The notes under the pieces: generated by a model
Seen by the model: the letters and a program-made list of their open reading frames with translations, nothing else
Told to the model about the DNA's origin: nothing
The model's database searches: none
Assembly (NCBI GenBank): GCA_052173415.1
Contig: JBQMYQ010000008.1
Span: forward strand, 1 to 53,425
DNA: 53,425 nucleotides
Direction: 5' to 3'
Source: Wolinella sp052173415
Lineage (GTDB): Bacteria; Campylobacterota; Campylobacteria; Campylobacterales; Helicobacteraceae
Shown: positions 49,668 through 53,425 of the stretch, in pieces
How the letters are laid out: each line of letters begins with the position of its first letter
Position numbering within the stretch: position 1 is the first letter of the stretch
Program-made: the position numbers and the translations under genes

Positions 49668-50073
49668 CTTTCGTCTTTTAAAAAAGCGCGATTTAGATAC
49701 CTGCACGCAGTGGCTCTATCCTATCACTAAAGAGGCAAAGCTAAAGCAGATTCTATCCTCTCACCTAAAAAACGGCGTAGGATTGGCTCTGCTTGATGAT
49801 GGACGACTAAGCGGGTGTGCGTTTTGGTTTTATGAAGAAAAGTATGTAAGTTTAAGCTATTTTTATGTCATAGAAAAATTGCGCAAGCGACCTATCGTTT
49901 TTCGCTTTCTCTGCCTAGTGGCTAGCTACTGCAAAGGAAGAGAGATACTTTTTCGCAGTAAAGATATTTGGGAGTTTAAATCTTTAGCGATTCCTCAGGA
50001 TAAAAAGGAGCTCTATAAGCTTAGGATTCCTGCACAGGCAATCAAAAGGTGGGGCGCATGGGTGGAGCGGTAA
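49657..50073 (+). CDS. GNAT-like protein in the structural module
   Basis: 138 residues whose pattern FRLLKKRDLDTCTQWL, then GLALLDDGRLSGCAFWFYEEKYVSLSYFYVIEKLRKRPI suggests an N-acetyltransferase-like fold; the acetyl-CoA loop is weak. Small GNAT-like proteins are often found among phage structural genes with unknown role. Overlaps both neighbours. Confidence 0.45.
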   Translation: MSYSFRLLKKRDLDTCTQWLYPITKEAKLKQILSSHLKNGVGLALLDDGRLSGCAFWFYEEKYVSLSYFYVIEKLRKRPIVFRFLCLVASYCKGREILFRSKDIWEFKSLAIPQDKKELYKLRIPAQAIKRWGAWVER

Positions 50074-51113
50074 AAAAGGGCTGGAAGTGGGTTGATAGAA
50101 AGTGGGAAGGAGTCAAGGATAAGGCTGAAGATACATGGGGAGAGGTTAAAGATGGCGTTAGTTATTATGGAAAAGAGCTAGGCAAAGCAACAAAAAAAGC
50201 GATTAAAGATGCCATCAAATTTCATACCGATATACTCGGAAAGCCTCTCTCATGGGCTGGTGAGTGCATAGGTGGTAGAGCGGGCAACCTCTTAAAAGCT
50301 ACAGGAGGCTTTATTCAAAATGGAGGAAACTATCTAGGCAATGCACTGGGGAACCTTGCCGAGGGGGTGATTACAGGGCACGGAAATCAGATTGAGGGTG
50401 CAGGCAAGGAACTGTTAGCGCTTGGGACAGCAGCACTGGCTATTGCAAGCGGGAATCCTTATGCCATAGCAAGCTCTCTTGTCTATCTTGATACTCTTTT
50501 TAATCAAGGCGCACTGCTAGGCTCCACGCTTGATATTGCGAGTGATATTGAACAAAAGGTCTTTAAGAGCGATAAGATTAACAAAGAAAGAGAGAATATT
50601 GAGCTTGCAATAAACGCACTAGCAAGTATCGGAGTGTTCTATGGAGCCTCTTTAACTATGTCTTCTATGCTCTCTTCTGCTCCCTCGTGGTTAAACAATA
50701 CTCTTAATCTTGCAGGAGCGGGAGCTGGTGCTTATGATGTAAAGAAAAAGTATGAATGGATTAGAGATAGAGAGGAAGAATACAAAAGAAAGTTTCAAGA
50801 ATACCTAGCGGAACTCAGACGCCTTGAAGCTCTAGTGTATGAGGCAAAAAGGCAGTTTTTTGAGCTTATTACAGGAGGAGAGACCTATCGCTATTTTGCC
50901 GGTGGCGATTTGTATAACGCAAGCATGGCAGGAGCAAGATACTATGCGCCTTTAACGCTTAATGAACCTTACGCAGCAATCCTAGCCTACATTAAGCCCG
51001 ATAAAGCGAAATACAGCGAGATTAATTCCTATGCCACAGGACGCCTCTATGAGAGTCTAGCGGGCAACAGTGGCTATCTCTATAGCGTAGATTCCTCGAT
51101 GAAGTGGGGATAA
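50058..51113 (+). CDS. Virion or ejection protein with glycine-rich membrane-like segments
   Basis: 351 residues from the ATG at 50058 (AGGTGGGGC before it). The first third is basic and helical (KKGWKWVDRKWEGVKDKAED), the middle has weakly hydrophobic Gly/Ala segments (LLALGTAALAIASGNPYAIA; LNLAGAGAGAYDVKK), and a coiled coil follows near 240-275. It resembles ejection proteins that form a channel in the cell envelope, but no specific family was recognised. Confidence 0.45.
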   Translation: MGGAVKKGWKWVDRKWEGVKDKAEDTWGEVKDGVSYYGKELGKATKKAIKDAIKFHTDILGKPLSWAGECIGGRAGNLLKATGGFIQNGGNYLGNALGNLAEGVITGHGNQIEGAGKELLALGTAALAIASGNPYAIASSLVYLDTLFNQGALLGSTLDIASDIEQKVFKSDKINKERENIELAINALASIGVFYGASLTMSSMLSSAPSWLNNTLNLAGAGAGAYDVKKKYEWIRDREEEYKRKFQEYLAELRRLEALVYEAKRQFFELITGGETYRYFAGGDLYNASMAGARYYAPLTLNEPYAAILAYIKPDKAKYSEINSYATGRLYESLAGNSGYLYSVDSSMKWG

Positions 51114-51133
51114 TTTTAAAAAAGGAGAGAGAG

Positions 51134-51532
51134 ATGGGATATTATGATTTGTATCAAAAAAATAGAAAGCTTGGGATTAATAATGACTTTAACCCACCTA
51201 CAGGCACTGCACCACAGATTCCTAGGGCACAGAGCACAAATACACTCTTTAATCCCGCCCCGCCAAAGGCTCCAGCCTTTGATATGAATAGCGCAAAAGC
51301 TCCCAGCATGCAAGCACCAAATCCTAGTAGTTTCATGGGCTCCCTAGGTGCTGCAAGTAGCGTGATGGCAGGAGTGGGAGCACTCTTAGGTGGCATTGGC
51401 TCAGTCTATGATGCACACCTAAAAAAGAAATATCAAGAGAAGGTTTTCAACATGGAAAAAGAGCGCGTGAATAGGCAACTAAAGAGAGAGAGCGAAGCGA
51501 GCAAGACGCTTGAGGGCGTATGGGGGAAATAG
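51134..51532 (+). CDS. Small virion-associated protein
   Basis: 132 residues from the ATG at 51134 (AAAGGAGAGAGAG before it). Pro/Asn-rich N-terminal half, a Gly/Ala-rich hydrophobic helix (AASSVMAGVGALLGGIGSV) and a basic helical C terminus. Possibly an ejection protein or chaperone. No family recognised. Confidence 0.4.
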   Translation: MGYYDLYQKNRKLGINNDFNPPTGTAPQIPRAQSTNTLFNPAPPKAPAFDMNSAKAPSMQAPNPSSFMGSLGAASSVMAGVGALLGGIGSVYDAHLKKKYQEKVFNMEKERVNRQLKRESEASKTLEGVWGK

Positions 51533-51540
51533 CGCAGCGC

Positions 51541-51660
51541 GCTCATCTTGCTTTGATAAACGTCGTTGCGTGCAAAATTTGTTTAGTCATGGACATCTAG
51601 TCCACTCCTTGCGCAAATTTTGCCCCCGCCTAGTTTCTACTAAGTAATATGGACGCTTTT
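51541..51660 (+). ncRNA. Structured repeat, family 2, copy 2
   Basis: GATAAACG at 51555 and CGTTGCG at 51564; outer stem GCAAAATTTG (51572) / CAAATTTTGC (51614); inner hairpin TGGAC (51590) / GTCCA (51600); TAGTTTCT at 51631; GTAATATGGACGCTT at 51644. Both stems differ from copy 1 in sequence but pair fully. Confidence 0.6.
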
Positions 51661-51809
51661 GATTCTTGCCCAAAAAATCCCCCCTATTTTTACTTTTTAC
51701 TTCCTCCTAAAATCACACCAACAAAGCGAAAAGCTTTTGACACAAAAAGCCATGAAAAAGAGACAAAGCGTCAAAAACGTAAAAAGTGTCTTTTTGAGGC
51801 AAAAGCCCA

Positions 51810-51850
51810 AAGCGTCCATATCACAAAGAGAAACTAGGCGCGGGCTTGAG
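51810..51850 (-). repeat. Inverted partial copy of structured repeat family 2
   Basis: The minus strand reads CCCGCGCCTAGTTTCTCTTT then GTGATATGGACGCTT, nearly identical to 38955-38989 of copy 1. Only this 3' part is present. Confidence 0.6.
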
Positions 51851-52015
51851 CTAGGGCAAAGAGTGCCAAAAAAATAAAACTAAGCGGAAGTATCTTTTCT
51901 CTAGGCAAGGCGCAAAAGGCTTCACGACGAGGCTAATCATGTGGATTGCCGCAGGAAGTGAATACTTTTGCAACATAGCATAGAGAAAAGAGACAACGCA
52001 GGGAGGAGAGGTGTT

Positions 52016-52513
52016 TTGAGAGTAATTGACTTTGGCTCTAAAAGTGGCGAGCTAAGACTTTATGGTGCTTTTAATATCCTGCAAAGCACTCGCCAAATAG
52101 AGGGTGGGGCGTGTTCTCTTGCTCTTACTTGCGCTAAAGAACACTACTCTTTTATGGGCGAGGATTTTTGCCTACTTAAAGGCGAGGGAGCACTTAGCCT
52201 AGAAGATTGTATGAATGCACCAAAAGCAGAGAACATTGAGCCCTATTTTATCCATACAAATGATAGAGAGAATAGGCTACTTCCCTGCCCTAATTTCGAG
52301 AGGAATCTTGATAGATATTTGCTAAAGCGCGAGGGGGTGCTCTTTTTTGCGCAAGAGGTCAAGGGCTTTGTCGCGTTTTTAAAGACGATGGATAGCAATA
52401 CTAAAGCAAAGCGAAAGGTTTTTGAGATTGCGGAGTGTGATTGTTTAAATAGATATTTGGCGCAAAAGGTGCGCAAGCACAAAGCCAAAAGAGAGGGGGC
52501 GACATGGAGATAA
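52016..52513 (+). CDS. Prophage protein of unknown function before the fibre gene
   Basis: 165 residues from the TTG at 52016 (GGAGAGG 5 bp before). Mixed alpha/beta, Cys-containing (GGACSLALTCAKEHY, LLPCPNFERNL). Overlaps the fibre gene start by 10 bp, so it is probably a fibre or baseplate-related protein. No family recognised; a longer in-frame TTG start at 51968 is possible. Confidence 0.45.
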   Translation: MRVIDFGSKSGELRLYGAFNILQSTRQIEGGACSLALTCAKEHYSFMGEDFCLLKGEGALSLEDCMNAPKAENIEPYFIHTNDRENRLLPCPNFERNLDRYLLKREGVLFFAQEVKGFVAFLKTMDSNTKAKRKVFEIAECDCLNRYLAQKVRKHKAKREGATWR

Positions 52514-53425
52514 GGGAGCTTGAGACCTTTACGCAGATGGTGGATTACCTAATCGAGCACTATGAGGGAATCCTAGAGGCTTATACCAAAAGCGAAGAGA
52601 TTGCAAAGCGCATAGAGGCACAAAAAGAGGAGATAGAGGCGCATACACGCGCTAGCTTGAGTGCGCAAAAACTCGCACAAGAGAGCGCACTGAGTGCCAA
52701 AGAGAGCGCAGAGGCGACCAAAGCCTTGCATGAAGAGATAAAGGCGAAAGTCTGCAGGGCTCTCATGGCACTGGAGAAGATTAGAAATGCACTAGGAGAG
52801 ATTGACCTTCAGAGTATTATAAAAGAGTTTGTAGAGAGAGAATCAAGCACACTCTATCCGCGTTTGGTGGATACACTGGTTACACAGCCTAATTTTGCAC
52901 GGCTTAAAAAAGAGCTCCTAGATTCCCTAAATGAATTAAAAGATTTGGCTAGTGAGCTCTCTATACTCAATGCACAACATGCACAAAAGGCACAAGAGAG
53001 CGCGCAAAATGCAAAAGCCTCCGAGCTTAGTGCAAAAGAGAGCGCGGAGCGTGCACGTGCGATTGCACTTGGGGATATTAAAGCGGATTTAGAGAAGCTT
53101 ATGAGTGAGAAAATTGCGCAGGCTCTATTGAATATCTCTAATTCCTTGCCTCTTGCCACTACACAAAAGCACGGACTGCTAAGCAGCGAGGATAAGCAGA
53201 AGCTAGAGCGTTTGAAGTTTGATGAGACGCAACAGTTTGTAACAAAAGAGCAGATGCAAAGATGGGATAACAAAGCCGAAAAGAGCCGCGCAAGTAGCAG
53301 TGAAGATGGCTTGATGAGTGCGGAGGATAAGCGAAAGCTTGATGGCTTTGCGCATAAAGATGATGGTTTTGAGCTTTTCAAAATCCTTATCTCTATTCGT
53401 GAGCTTAGAAGAGAGCTAGAGCAAA
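52504..53425 (+). CDS. Tail fibre protein, cut by the window end
   Basis: Open from the ATG at 52504 to the last base (307 codons seen). Repeated Ala/Glu coiled-coil heptads (SAKESAEATK, AQESAQNAKASELSAKESAE) alternate with the fibre motif GLLSSEDKQKLERLKF and GLMSAEDKRKLDGF, a hallmark of phage tail fibres (G-L-M-S-x-x-D-K-x-K-L-D). The receptor-binding tip should lie beyond the window. Confidence 0.8.
   Translation, partial: MEIRELETFTQMVDYLIEHYEGILEAYTKSEEIAKRIEAQKEEIEAHTRASLSAQKLAQESALSAKESAEATKALHEEIKAKVCRALMALEKIRNALGEIDLQSIIKEFVERESSTLYPRLVDTLVTQPNFARLKKELLDSLNELKDLASELSILNAQHAQKAQESAQNAKASELSAKESAERARAIALGDIKADLEKLMSEKIAQALLNISNSLPLATTQKHGLLSSEDKQKLERLKFDETQQFVTKEQMQRWDNKAEKSRASSSEDGLMSAEDKRKLDGFAHKDDGFELFKILISIRELRRELEQ

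Larger units (their letters stand above)
51533..52015 (+). other. Prophage intergenic region before the fibre genes
   Basis: 483 bp without a credible gene. Holds structured repeat family 2 copy 2 (51541-51660), an inverted partial copy (51810-51850), TCCCCCCTATTTTT at 51678 shared with 45914, and an inverted relative of 44653-44722 at about 51857-51905. The two family 2 pieces could pair into a long stem with about 150 bases between. Confidence 0.6.
36733..53425 (+). mobile_element. Prophage (left part; continues past the window)
   Basis: All genes point right. Order: early small genes, SSB-like protein, C5 methyltransferase, tiny membrane proteins, DnaB-like ATPase, primase, terminase large then small subunit, scaffold-like, capsid, connector-like, virion proteins, tail fibre. 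The N4-gp56-like capsid and lack of tail-tube and sheath genes so far suggest a podovirus. No integrase, repressor, portal, holin or endolysin was recognised in the 16.7 kb shown. The left boundary is inferred from the cut Sel1 gene; no direct repeat could be tested since the right end is outside the window. Confidence 0.85.

Noticed and set aside
52581..53381. Long minus-strand frames rich in Ser and Ala opposite the fibre gene
   Set aside because: Mirror of the Ala/Glu coiled-coil repeats of the plus-strand fibre gene, which carries the recognisable fibre motifs.

Overview
The window looks like chromosomal DNA of a member of the Campylobacterota, most probably an enterohepatic-type Helicobacter. 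The grounds are gene content and order. The block cheY1-prmA-ftsH-(Psd-like)-pssA and the block comF-tmk-coaD-ubiX-flgA both match gene orders I know from H. pylori, and the first also from Campylobacter jejuni. A HspR-like element at clpB and homopolymeric phase-variation tracts fit the same group. A seven-base word, GATTCCC/GGGAATC, is extremely common in the core regions (roughly 2 to 3 per kb by eye) and clearly rarer in the two acquired regions, so it marks host DNA.

Layout. (1) 1-8.8 kb: housekeeping genes rnhB, an RluD-type pseudouridine synthase, purB, a two-receiver hybrid histidine kinase, the RNase P RNA gene, two FMN-binding split-barrel proteins and a SIMPL protein. (2) 8.0-20.7 kb: an AT-richer island that I read as one regulon. 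A WYL-domain regulator diverges from three tandem paralogous cassettes (operator, gene, hairpin terminator). These converge on a seven-gene minus-strand operon: a membrane-anchored protein, two dynamin-like GTPases, a tail-anchored protein, a HerA/DUF87 ATPase, an HNH (WHE-type) nuclease toxin and a DUF6985-like immunity protein. The same inverted repeat, TGAC-N6/7-TGTC, lies upstream of all three cassettes and of the operon. Two genes, paralogue 3 and the first GTPase, carry C10/G10 tracts that put both one base out of frame; nine bases would restore each. This looks like a phase-variable conflict system (anti-phage, toxin deployment, or both) and is the most interesting locus in the window. 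(3) 20.9-36.1 kb: core genes on the minus strand: leuA, pssA, a Psd-like protein lacking the pyruvoyl serine, ftsH, prmA, cheY1, hisA, a decayed hisH, a Cache-domain membrane protein, a PolB-type exonuclease, comF, tmk, coaD, ubiX, flgA and clpB. hisH carries three lesions and hisA has AUA where its start codon should be, so histidine biosynthesis appears to be decaying.

(4) 36.3-53.4 kb: a truncated Sel1-repeat gene, then a prophage that continues past the right edge. It has early regulatory repeats, an SSB-like protein, a C5 cytosine methyltransferase whose motifs are split between two long overlapping frames, tiny membrane proteins, a DnaB-like ATPase, a DnaG primase, terminase large and small subunits, scaffold-like and N4-gp56-like capsid proteins, connector and virion proteins, and a tail fibre cut by the window end. 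I see no integrase, repressor, portal or lysis gene in this part. The intergenic gaps of the prophage carry two families of repeated stem-loop elements whose stems change sequence while keeping base pairing, which suggests undescribed structured RNAs.
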